A DNA stretch of 5,365 nucleotides from Bacteroidales bacterium (GCA_025350365.1 JANXXY010000033.1:1-5365); one strand, 5' to 3'; shown: positions 1-5,290, counted from the first letter of the stretch. Made by a program: numbers and translations. The notes: a model not told the origin generated them from the sequence alone.

Positions 1-1
1 T

Positions 2-919
2 TTGACCTACCGCCTGGGTGATCGAAAGATAGTGGAAGACGGTCGTTTTTATGGAGGTGAACCTATATGGATAACTGCCGAAAAACAAAACATACGAACT
101 GCAAGTTTTTATTGGGTAGGTTCCGAAGCCCCGATTATGGGAATGCGCCCAACATATTGGAAGCAGTACGATAAAAAAGTAACCTTCGAACAACGCATGG
201 ATACAGTGATATACTGGTTATCGTTCCCTGAAATACAGCGTCCTCATCTGGTGATGTTTTATTATGATCAGCCCGACAAGGTCAGTCACGATACAGGTCC
301 ATTTTCACCTGAAACTCGAGCTATGGTGATGCGGTTGGATACACTGGCAGGTGTTTTTCTTGATAAAATAGAAAAGCTCCCTATTTACAACAAGCTTAAT
401 TTCATTGTCACTTCCGACCATGGAATGGGAGAAATCAGTAATTCTCGTAAAATAGTTCTGGACGAACATATCAAAAAGGAGTGGTGCAACCGCATCAATG
501 GTCACAATCCCATATACATGCTTGATGCAAAAACCGGATATATTGATAGTATGATGATCAACTTATCCAACGTTCCTCATCTGAAGGTTTGGAGGAAACA
601 AAATGTACCTGTGCAATTACATTTTGGCAACAATGCACGAATTGGTGATTTGGCTGTATTGGCCGACAGCGCTTATACATTAAGCTGGAAAGGAGATAAA
701 ACCGGCAATGGCGGCGCTCATGGCTACGACCCTGCCAATACCGATATGCACGGAATATTTTATGCCTCAGGCCCTGCTTTTAAGAAAGGCTATGTAACAC
801 CTTCGTTCGCGAACATACATTTATATGCCATGTTTGCAGCAATTCTGCATCTAAAAGCGGCACAAGGGGCTTTCCCTTCAGGTAGAATGGTTTCCTGTAT
901 TGGGCAACCACGACTATAA
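2..919 (+). CDS. NPP-type nucleotide pyrophosphatase/phosphodiesterase, 5' cut by window, 3' end replaced
   Basis: Member of the ectonucleotide pyrophosphatase/phosphodiesterase branch of the alkaline phosphatase superfamily. These are two-zinc enzymes that cleave phosphodiester or pyrophosphate bonds, usually exported or periplasmic. The window starts inside the gene, so the signal peptide, first metal Asp and nucleophile Thr are out of view; the TTG at position 2 is not a real start. Visible ligands, numbered from base 2, are Asp92 and His96 (PDxxxH), Asp139-His140 (SDHGM) and His240 (GGAHGYD), matching the D-H, DH and H ligands of the family. After the NIHLYAMFAAILHLKAAQG segment (to about base 868) the family's last short stretch is missing. 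The frame instead reads about 17 unrelated residues, because the DNA has become the interior of the next gene. All visible catalytic residues are present, so activity may survive. Family assignment is firm; substrate is unknown. Confidence 0.85.
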   Translation: MTYRLGDRKIVEDGRFYGGEPIWITAEKQNIRTASFYWVGSEAPIMGMRPTYWKQYDKKVTFEQRMDTVIYWLSFPEIQRPHLVMFYYDQPDKVSHDTGPFSPETRAMVMRLDTLAGVFLDKIEKLPIYNKLNFIVTSDHGMGEISNSRKIVLDEHIKKEWCNRINGHNPIYMLDAKTGYIDSMMINLSNVPHLKVWRKQNVPVQLHFGNNARIGDLAVLADSAYTLSWKGDKTGNGGAHGYDPANTDMHGIFYASGPAFKKGYVTPSFANIHLYAMFAAILHLKAAQGAFPSGRMVSCIGQPRL

Positions 920-1511
920 AGGCAATACGCAGGCAGAGATTGACTATTCTAAAATAAGCCGTCGCTGGCGACTGACAGACCATTATTACACGTTTTCTAA
1001 AAAGGTGAATGATTCTATTTCGGCTCGTTTTATTTTTCTGGATACACCTCCGCTTGTTGAAGAATATCATAAAAAGGACGGATATCCCGATGTGGTTAAT
1101 CAGGACACTGCTAAGCAAATGCGATGGCTTAAGGAGGTTCTTTCAAATGCTAAAGAGCAATGGATACTAGTATTCGGTCATCATCCAATCTATTCAGCCA
1201 GTAAGAAGCATGGGAATACGAAAGAAATGATTGCGCGGGTAAAACCATTACTCGAACAATACCATGCTCAAATTTACTTCTGCGGGCACGATCATGACCT
1301 GCAACACCTTCACGAAAAAGGAGGTAAGGTTGATTACATAGTTACTGGCACCGGTGGCGAAACCCGCGAATACAGTTCAAACGAATTGTCAATATTCAGC
1401 AAGTCGGAACTGGCTTTTTCAGCTGTATCAATGAAAGGTGATAGCCTAAGGATTTGTTTTATAGGAGTAAAAGGGAATATTATTTATAACTTTAGCAGAA
1501 GGTATAAGTAA
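873..1511 (+). pseudogene. TRAP-like metallophosphatase (purple acid phosphatase family), N-terminus deleted
   Basis: C-terminal two thirds of a calcineurin-like phosphoesterase of the tartrate-resistant acid phosphatase type, normally an exported phosphomonoesterase with a two-metal centre. Homology begins with SLQVEWFPVLGNHDYKGN. The frame opens after a stop at 852-854, with no ATG before this motif; the first possible initiator is TTG at 900. Visible metal ligands are the GNH pair (900-911), the first His of FGHHP (about 1176-1190) and the GHDH pair (about 1284-1295). The family's N-terminal quarter, with the signal peptide, the GDxG motif and the GDNFY motif, is absent, so three of seven expected ligands are lost. 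The frame overlaps the tail of the upstream phosphodiesterase and is +1 to it. It is probably inactive. An assembly deletion could give the same picture. Confidence 0.8.
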
Positions 1512-1592
1512 TTTCATCAATTACATTCAGTACTATCAGATTCAAAATATATTTCCACATTAATTATACATGAACCAAATTTAAGATATTGA

Positions 1593-1606
1593 TAATTTGT
1601 TATTAA
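1593..1606 (+). promoter_or_regulatory. 14-nt box upstream of the 1683 gene, identical to one at 3132
   Basis: TAATTTGTTATTAA lies 76 nt before the start codon of the hydrolase gene. The identical 14-mer lies 61 nt before the glycosyltransferase start. Its first part, TAATTTG, resembles the Bacteroidota -7 element TAnnTTTG but is one base short, and no convincing TTTG -33 element sits at the right distance. It could be a core promoter or a regulator site. The evidence is only position and repetition in AT-rich DNA. Confidence 0.25.
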
Positions 1607-1647
1607 GGTTATGGTAATAGGTAAGGTTTATTTTTATCCGGCGAATC

Positions 1648-1688
1648 GAAACAATGAAGTTTACCAATAAAACCCGGAAACAATGAAG
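1648..1688 (+). repeat. 12-nt direct repeat around a start codon, with ten-codon leader ORF (1654-1686)
   Basis: GAAACAATGAAG occurs at 1648-1659 and again at 1677-1688. The second copy carries the start codon and second codon of the hydrolase gene. The first copy offers an ATG at 1654 that is not in frame with the gene. It opens a ten-codon ORF, MKFTNKTRKQ, whose TGA (1684-1686) overlaps the gene's ATG (1683-1685) as ATGA. Such an overlap allows translational coupling between leader and gene. Whether the leader is translated is unknown. The repeat may equally be a small local duplication. Confidence 0.4.
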
Positions 1689-2798
1689 AAATTACTGATT
1701 ATTGTACTTGTAATGGTTGGAATGAAGGTTGCGGCTCAACCTTACAAAACACAAAATGTGATTATTATTACCCTCGACGGCTTTCGTTGGCAGGAGGTTT
1801 TTACGGGTGCAGACTCAATATTGTTGAATAACAAAAATCTTGTAAAAAACACCGATGATTATAAAAATAAATATTGGAATAGCAACCCTGCTGTGCGTCG
1901 TGAAATGCTAATGCCCTTTTTATGGGAAAGCATTGCTAAAAACGGTCAAATCTATGGAAACCGCCATATTGGTTGCAATGTTAATGTCGCAAATCCTTAT
2001 TGGTTCTCATACCCCGGATATAGCGAAATACTTTGCGGTTTTGCTGACAAACGCATCAACTCCAATTCCTATGGCCCAAATCCCAATATTAATGTTCTCG
2101 AATTTATTAATCAAACACAGGAATTTAACGGGAAAGTTGCAGCCTTCTCCTCATGGGCGGCCTTCCCTGACATTCTCAATAAAACCAGAAGCGGATTGCC
2201 GGTGAATTCAGCTTTTGATAAAGTACCGGAATCGGAGTCAAACCCTCAGATAGATATGCTGAATAAAATGCAGACCCAATTGCCCGATGTGTTTTACGGC
2301 GTGCGCCTGGATGCATTGACATTCAATATCGGGTTTGAATATCTTAAAACAAAAAGGCCACGCGTACTTTATCTCGCATTTGACGAAACCGACGACTTTG
2401 CCCACGAGGGGAAATACGACTATTACCTCAATTCGGCAAATTATACCGATAGTTTTATAAAAGAGCTTTGGCACTGGATACAAAGTGATGAAGACTATAG
2501 AGACAAAACAACACTCCTGATTACGGTAGACCATGGCAGAGGTGTTGGAGAACCCGGATGGAGGAACCATGGCAGAGCATTATTGGGTCACTCAAGCGAA
2601 ACATGGTTTGCTGTAATCGGTCCAGATACACCTGCAATTGGAGAAGTTAGCGGCGGGCAATATTACAATGCGCAATATGCGCAAACCCTGGCATCGCTGC
2701 TGGGAGTTAAATACGTAAATGAAAAACCCCTGGGTGTAATTATTTCAAAAGTAACCGAAAATAAATCGTTAATAAGTCAAGTTAATATTGAGAAATGA
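1683..2798 (+). CDS. exported alkaline-phosphatase-superfamily hydrolase
   Basis: Complete 371-residue protein of the alkaline phosphatase/phosphoglyceromutase superfamily, of a type often annotated only as alkaline phosphatase family protein in Bacteroidota. Residues 1-18 form a Sec signal peptide (MKK, hydrophobic core, VAA), with probable cleavage before Gln19, so the enzyme should act in the periplasm. Metal and catalytic residues can be placed in order: Asp32 in TLDGFRW, probable nucleophile Ser114 in PGYSEILCG, Asp237 and His241 in DETDDFAHEG, Asp283-His284 in VDHGRG, and His296 in RNHG. These fit a two-metal phosphoesterase with all ligands kept. The start has no Shine-Dalgarno sequence but is fixed by the signal peptide, and a leader ORF overlaps it. 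An intrinsic terminator follows 30 nt downstream. It lies 171 nt after the damaged metallophosphatase, so it probably has its own promoter. Fold is confident; the substrate (phosphomonoester, diester or sulfate) cannot be read from sequence. Confidence 0.88.
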   Translation: MKKLLIIVLVMVGMKVAAQPYKTQNVIIITLDGFRWQEVFTGADSILLNNKNLVKNTDDYKNKYWNSNPAVRREMLMPFLWESIAKNGQIYGNRHIGCNVNVANPYWFSYPGYSEILCGFADKRINSNSYGPNPNINVLEFINQTQEFNGKVAAFSSWAAFPDILNKTRSGLPVNSAFDKVPESESNPQIDMLNKMQTQLPDVFYGVRLDALTFNIGFEYLKTKRPRVLYLAFDETDDFAHEGKYDYYLNSANYTDSFIKELWHWIQSDEDYRDKTTLLITVDHGRGVGEPGWRNHGRALLGHSSETWFAVIGPDTPAIGEVSGGQYYNAQYAQTLASLLGVKYVNEKPLGVIISKVTENKSLISQVNIEK

Positions 2799-2827
2799 AG
2801 CGTATTAAGATAATGCTGTAGTGATTG

Positions 2828-2865
2828 AGCCGGGCGAGCGATGAAGCACCCGGCTTTTGTTTTTT
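2828..2865 (+). terminator. intrinsic terminator after the hydrolase gene
   Basis: AGCCGGG (2828-2834) and CCCGGCT (2849-2855) form a perfect 7-bp GC-rich stem with a 14-nt loop. It is followed directly by a T-rich tract (TTTTGTTTTTT). It starts 30 nt after the stop at 2798 and is the most GC-rich hairpin in an otherwise AT-rich intergenic region, so it very likely ends transcription of the upstream gene. Confidence 0.85.
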
Positions 2866-2908
2866 AATAGATTTTAAAAACTTAACACTACGTTAATACA
2901 TAATTAGC

Positions 2909-2932
2909 TATTACTTAATACTTATTACTTAA
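2909..2932 (+). repeat. tandem 10-nt direct repeat TATTACTTAA, 14-nt period
   Basis: TATTACTTAA occurs at 2909-2918 and 2923-2932. The shorter core TTACTTAA recurs at 3112-3119, after the small ORF. A 6-bp dyad, TACATC (2936-2941) with GATGTA (2955-2960), follows before the small ORF at 2966. Two copies on a 14-nt period could be a binding array upstream of the small ORF. AT-rich sequence makes chance repetition plausible. Confidence 0.35.
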
Positions 2933-2965
2933 AATTACATCGCATTCAAGATATGATGTAGTATT

Positions 2966-3106
2966 ATGAAATTAACAGTGACGCACCTTAAAAGTGTCTT
3001 TCAAGAATATAAGGAGGATTTGATATACATGCTATTAGCGGGTGTACCAACCTTAATAGGATTGATATTGATTAGTCCTTATATGGATTATTCTCACTTA
3101 TACTGA
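2966..3106 (+). CDS. possible 46-residue single-pass membrane microprotein
   Basis: An ATG-to-TGA frame of 46 codons lies alone between the terminator at 2865 and the glycosyltransferase. Residues 1-21 are polar and amphipathic (MKLTVTHLKSVFQEYKEDLI). Residues 22-40 form one hydrophobic segment (MLLAGVPTLIGLILISPYM), and a short polar tail ends in SHLY. This is the layout of a small inner-membrane protein. No Shine-Dalgarno precedes the ATG at 2966. A strong AAGGAGG sits inside the frame at about 3011-3017, 11 nt before an in-frame ATG at 3029, so a 25-residue form consisting mainly of the hydrophobic segment is also possible. I recognise no family. Without homologues it could be a chance frame. 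Confidence 0.35.
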   Translation: MKLTVTHLKSVFQEYKEDLIYMLLAGVPTLIGLILISPYMDYSHLY

Positions 3107-3131
3107 GACTGTTACTTAATTATCTCTATAT

Positions 3132-3145
3132 TAATTTGTTATTAA
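3132..3145 (+). promoter_or_regulatory. second copy of the 14-nt box, upstream of the glycosyltransferase
   Basis: TAATTTGTTATTAA is identical to 1593-1606 and ends 61 nt before the start codon at 3207. In this copy the eight bases TTAATTTG differ from the Bacteroidota -7 consensus TAnnTTTG at one position. Role as promoter or regulator site is inferred only from its repeated position ahead of two unrelated genes. Confidence 0.25.
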
Positions 3146-3206
3146 TGCCATCCGAATTAATTATTTTTATTTCTCTTTACAGATATATACTTCAATAATA
3201 TCGACA

Positions 3207-4208
3207 ATGAAAGTTCATATAGTTTCCGAAACTGCATATACCACTAAAGGAAATGGAGTTCACACAGCATTTATCGATTTGATTGAATTATTGAAAGAAA
3301 AAAATGATATAGATGTTATAATAAATAATGAAGGATTCGGTGATGTCTTTCATAGTCATACGTATGGGCCTTATTATTTTTGGAAAGGAAAAAATTACAA
3401 AGGCAGAAGGATTTTAACGGTACATGTCATTCCGGATTCCATAAAAGGTTCTTTGCCAATGTATAAAACATTAATGCCATTTATTAAATGGTATTTTAAG
3501 AAAGTTTATTCTTATGCTGATATTTGCATTGCGCTTTCCCCAATGGTTGAAAAGGCGATCAGGGATCTGGACGTAAATACCAGAATTGTAAGGATATATA
3601 ACCCCATACTTATTGATCGCTGGAAGCGCACAGATGAAATGCGAAAGAAGGGACGCGAGATTCTGAACTTATCAGAAAAAGATTTTGTTATTTTGGGTGT
3701 AGGCCAGTTAGAAGGAAGGAAAGGTGTTGAAGATTTTCTTGACATTGCTGAAGCCATTCCCGAGGCAAAGTTTGTTTGGGCAGGCGGTAGACCATTTGGT
3801 ATATTAACCGAAGGAATTGCGCGGATTGATGCAAAGGCAAAAAGAGCTTCACAGAATATTCAATTTACAGGACTGGTGGAATTAATGGAAATGCCTGCTA
3901 TTTATGCTGCTGCAGATATGTTACTATTTCCTTCCTATCAGGAAAATTGCCCCATAGCCCCATTAGAAGCCGCAGCGTGTGGCATGCCTATTATTTTCAG
4001 GGACATCGAAGAATATAGTTTGTTATATGATAATCCTTATTTGAAATGCAAAACTACTCCGGAGTTTGTGGAAATGACAAAAAGATTAATCCATGAAAAA
4101 CCATTTTATGAAGAAGGATTAAAAATTTCGCAACAATTTATAAATCAATTTGATAAAAATAATATCAGAAACAGATTAATTCAACTTTATCACGAATTAA
4201 ATAATTGA
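3207..4208 (+). CDS. GT4-family glycosyltransferase, glycolipid-type
   Basis: Complete 333-residue GT-B fold retaining glycosyltransferase of family GT4. The N-terminal acceptor domain (about 1-155) starts with MKVHIVSE and has the glycine-rich loop GNGVHTAF (15-22), VFHSHTYGPYYFWKG (47-61) and TVHVIPDSIKGSLP (71-84). The C-terminal sugar-nucleotide domain shows GVGQLEGRKG (164-173), with Arg171-Lys172 as expected diphosphate-binding residues. It also has the EX7E motif, Glu246 to Glu254, in PSYQENCPIAPLEAAACGMP. The overall pattern is close to enzymes that add a hexose to diacylglycerol, so a membrane glycolipid is the likely product; that acceptor is inferred, not shown. No transmembrane segment is seen, so it probably binds the inner membrane peripherally. 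It stands alone, with 100 nt to the preceding small ORF and convergent with the antitoxin gene. The start lacks a Shine-Dalgarno, and the N-terminal beta strand begins right at the Met. Confidence 0.88.
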   Translation: MKVHIVSETAYTTKGNGVHTAFIDLIELLKEKNDIDVIINNEGFGDVFHSHTYGPYYFWKGKNYKGRRILTVHVIPDSIKGSLPMYKTLMPFIKWYFKKVYSYADICIALSPMVEKAIRDLDVNTRIVRIYNPILIDRWKRTDEMRKKGREILNLSEKDFVILGVGQLEGRKGVEDFLDIAEAIPEAKFVWAGGRPFGILTEGIARIDAKAKRASQNIQFTGLVELMEMPAIYAAADMLLFPSYQENCPIAPLEAAACGMPIIFRDIEEYSLLYDNPYLKCKTTPEFVEMTKRLIHEKPFYEEGLKISQQFINQFDKNNIRNRLIQLYHELNN

Positions 4209-4261
4209 ATTCTAAATTTTTTTTTCTTCCGATCCGGGTCAAAAGTAAATTTGATTACCAT
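4190..4261 (-). pseudogene. possible mazF remnant overlapping the mazE stop
   Basis: On the minus strand the mazE stop is embedded in ATGGTAA. The ATG (4261-4259) opens another frame that reads MVIKFTFDPDRKKKKFR and stops after 23 codons at 4190-4192, inside the antisense of the glycosyltransferase end. MazF toxins commonly start by overlapping the mazE stop and often begin MVIK, followed by a DP motif and an IKKTRP segment. Here MVIK, FDP and a KKKFR stretch echo that start but the rest of the toxin is gone. The overlap geometry is seen directly; descent from mazF is inference from a very short match. Confidence 0.35.
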
Positions 4262-4509
4262 GTCCATTCCTGCTTATCGAAATCATTTTCAATATGAATA
4301 GATTCTTCTATAATATGGCCTTTAGCAATTGCTTCAGAAAATTGTCTCTCCCAATTAACACGAGATTTAATCTCAGTTAACGGTGTTATAAGCAAACCTC
4401 CATCTTTCACATTTATATTAACCGTTTTACCTTCTCCGAGAGAATCTAACAACCTCTTAGGAATTATCAGCCCTTTTGAATTACCTATTTTTATTATTGT
4501 GGTTTCCAT
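4255..4509 (-). CDS. MazE/AbrB-family antitoxin, without an intact toxin
   Basis: 84-residue SpoVT/AbrB-domain protein of MazE type. Residues 1-45 give the swapped-hairpin DNA-binding fold: METTIIKIGNSKGLIIPKRL, then a VNINVKDGGLLITP strand pair with the usual IxKxGNSxGxxIP pattern. Residues 46-84 form the acidic, flexible tail (RVNWERQFSEA then ENDFDKQEWTW) that in the family wraps around and neutralises the MazF RNase; the EWTW ending is typical. MazE normally also represses its own operon as a dimer or in complex with MazF. Length is normal and all motifs are intact, yet no mazF follows. Only a 23-codon frame overlaps its stop before the convergent glycosyltransferase. Three bases separate the ATG from the stop of the ORF6N remnant upstream. 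It may be an orphan antitoxin or a repressor. The name mazE is fair for the type, but the partner is absent. Confidence 0.82.
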   Translation of the reverse strand: METTIIKIGNSKGLIIPKRLLDSLGEGKTVNINVKDGGLLITPLTEIKSRVNWERQFSEAIAKGHIIEESIHIENDFDKQEWTW

Positions 4510-4512
4510 ATT

Positions 4513-4786
4513 CTAGCTTTTAATTAATATGTTATAACTTGGATGGTTTCTTTGCTCTAAGTCCTGTTGTTTAGCTTTTTCGGACTGTTTTAGAAATTCA
4601 AAGATGTGCATAATTTTTTTTCCTGTTCAATGTTTTTCCTTTCAATTTGTTCCAGTTCTTCAAGATGTCTTTATGCGTGGTCAGCAAATCTCGCATTCTA
4701 ATAAAAATACGAACAATTTGCATATTCACTTGAATAGCTTTGTCATTATTTAAAACACTTGCCAACATAACTGCTCCATGGAGGAA
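4513..4786 (-). pseudogene. ORF6N-domain (KilA-N-related) DNA-binding protein, truncated and frameshifted
   Basis: Remnant of an ORF6N-domain protein, a family frequent in phages, mobile elements and Bacteroidota genomes. Reading on the minus strand, HGAVMLASVLNNDKAIQVN, then MQIVRIFIRMRDLLTTHKDI (about 4786-4667), matches the end of the ORF6N domain. The frame then must change: LEELEQIERKNIEQEKK continues in a second frame. After a run of eight A (4614-4621) a third frame gives MHIFEFLKQSEKAKQQDLEQ and runs to a stop at 4513-4515. Each change is repaired by restoring one lost base, and joined together the pieces give the normal coiled-coil tail of the family. The domain's first 80-100 residues are missing upstream of 4786. 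The open frame reaches 4816, but the extra residues do not look like the family. The product cannot be functional; the sequence may still carry the promoter of the antitoxin gene. Confidence 0.75.
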
Positions 4787-4806
4787 ACTGTTTAACTTGC
4801 AAATAA

Positions 4807-4884
4807 AATCAAGCAACAGCAGATGAATTGGTTAAAATGGCAAAACAACTTACTCATAAATCTGACAGCCTAAAAAACAAATAA
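4807..4884 (+). pseudogene. possible C-terminal tail of a helical (chemoreceptor-like) protein
   Basis: A plus-strand frame opens after a stop at 4804-4806 and reads NQATADELVKMAKQLTHK, then SDSLKNK, before TAA at 4882. The ATG at 4837 would give only 15 residues. The heptad-like pattern resembles the last helix of methyl-accepting chemotaxis proteins or other coiled-coil signalling proteins. Nothing upstream continues it, because the DNA there is the antisense of the ORF6N remnant. It may be a leftover of a gene lost at the same junction. The stretch is short and chance is a real alternative. Confidence 0.22.
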
Positions 4885-4907
4885 CTCATTTTTGTTTTAA
4901 AAACTGG

Positions 4908-4915
4908 TACATTTG
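4908..4915 (+). promoter_or_regulatory. isolated Bacteroidota -7-like element TACATTTG
   Basis: TACATTTG is an exact match to TAnnTTTG, the -7 element of the Bacteroidota primary sigma factor. The base at the expected -33 distance is not TTTG; a TTTG sits too close, 13 nt upstream. It would drive transcription towards the tiny frame at 4941 and perhaps onward to 5291. One short motif in AT-rich DNA is weak evidence. Confidence 0.22.
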
Positions 4916-5034
4916 GTTGTAAAAAAGAACAAAAATCACCATGACAAAACCAAACATTAAACCAAAAAATCAATAACCAAAAATATGGAATTTCTATATT
5001 TTTCAGTTATGACGGGGGTTACAATGGTCATTTT

Positions 5035-5090
5035 ACCTAAACGATGTAAGAGGAGTATACACCATAGTGGTTTATACTGATTCGTTAGAT
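5035..5090. repeat. nested inverted repeat, loosely attC-like
   Basis: An inner hairpin pairs GTATACACCA (5055-5064) with TGGTTTATAC (5068-5077), nine of ten positions complementary, around a 3-nt loop. Outside it, ACCTAAACG (5035-5043) faces CGTTAGAT (5083-5090), complementary apart from one extra base and one G-T pair. GTTAGAT fits the integron core site GTTRRRY, and the outer left arm resembles RYYYAAC with one extra A. The spacers are unequal (11 and 5 nt), unlike a canonical attC. The structure is seen directly. Its identity as a recombination site, an RNA hairpin or a dispersed repeat is open. Confidence 0.4.
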
Positions 5091-5114
5091 GCAAGCCTAA
5101 AAATAGCCATTAAC

Positions 5115-5128
5115 TTGTTGTGCAACAA
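5115..5128. repeat. short dyad TTGTTGTGCAACAA
   Basis: TTGTTG and CAACAA are perfect inverted arms separated by TG. As RNA this gives at most a five-pair stem with a GTGC loop; as DNA it has the symmetry of a dimeric repressor site. It lies 25 nt after the nested inverted repeat, in the gap before the reductase gene. Confidence 0.3.
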
Positions 5129-5153
5129 ACAAAAAATGTTTCGGCACTGATTA

Positions 5154-5188
5154 TTTGAACTTTTAAAAATAAATTAAAAATAACTTTA
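5154..5188 (+). promoter_or_regulatory. weak promoter candidate for the reductase gene
   Basis: TTTG (5154-5157) and TAACTTTA (5181-5188) resemble the -33 TTTG and -7 TAnnTTTG elements of Bacteroidota promoters. The spacing is 23 nt where 19-21 is usual, and the last base of the -7 element differs. It would give a leader of roughly 95 nt before the ATG at 5291. It is the best candidate in the gap but remains weak. Confidence 0.22.
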
Positions 5189-5290
5189 TGAAAACAAATG
5201 CACATTCGGAAAAAGGACAGATTAACGACACTGCAAACAATTAAACCAACAGGCAAAAATTAATTTTGACGAACAGTAAATAAAATAATT

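Larger units (their letters stand above)
4885..5290. other. 406-nt stretch without a convincing gene; hairpins and weak promoter-like sites
   Basis: No frame over 20 codons looks like a protein on either strand. Two tiny frames exist: MTKPNIKPKNQ at 4941-4976 and an 18-codon frame at 5188-5244, neither with a ribosome binding site. The first half is A-rich with ACCAAA three times (4949, 4961, 4976). TTTGGTT (4912-4918) can pair with AACCAAA (4948-4954). The second half (about 5010-5130) is less biased in composition and carries the structured element at 5035-5090 and the dyad at 5115-5128. It could hold an upstream control region for the reductase gene or remains of an inserted element. Confidence 0.5.

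Noticed and set aside
855..919. Programmed frameshift making a bifunctional phosphodiesterase-phosphatase fusion
   Set aside because: A shift would join the frames, but the downstream domain lacks its N-terminal metal motifs, so a designed fusion makes no sense. No slippery heptamer or downstream structure stands out. Deletion explains it better.
2238..2570. Minus-strand frame of 110 codons inside the hydrolase gene
   Set aside because: It lies opposite a clear conserved coding sequence and reads like antisense; the same holds for the minus-strand frames at 305-505, 780-1118 and 3512-3757 and the plus-strand frame at 1933-2205.
2909..3119. CRISPR array
   Set aside because: The repeats are only 8-10 nt, AT-only in character and irregularly spaced; no spacer-sized units and no cas genes.
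4206..4225. Intrinsic terminator after the glycosyltransferase
   Set aside because: There is a run of nine T at 4217-4225, but only a short AT-only inverted repeat (GAATT/AATTC) lies before it; no stable stem.
4217..4240. Minus-strand GATCGGAAGA followed by an A run, like the start of a sequencing adapter
   Set aside because: Only ten bases match and the bases on both sides differ from the adapter. Kept in mind because it lies where mazF breaks off, but too short to call contamination.
5188..5244. 18-codon frame MKTNAHSEKGQINDTANN
   Set aside because: No ribosome site, no recognisable features, and the best promoter-like element overlaps its start codon.
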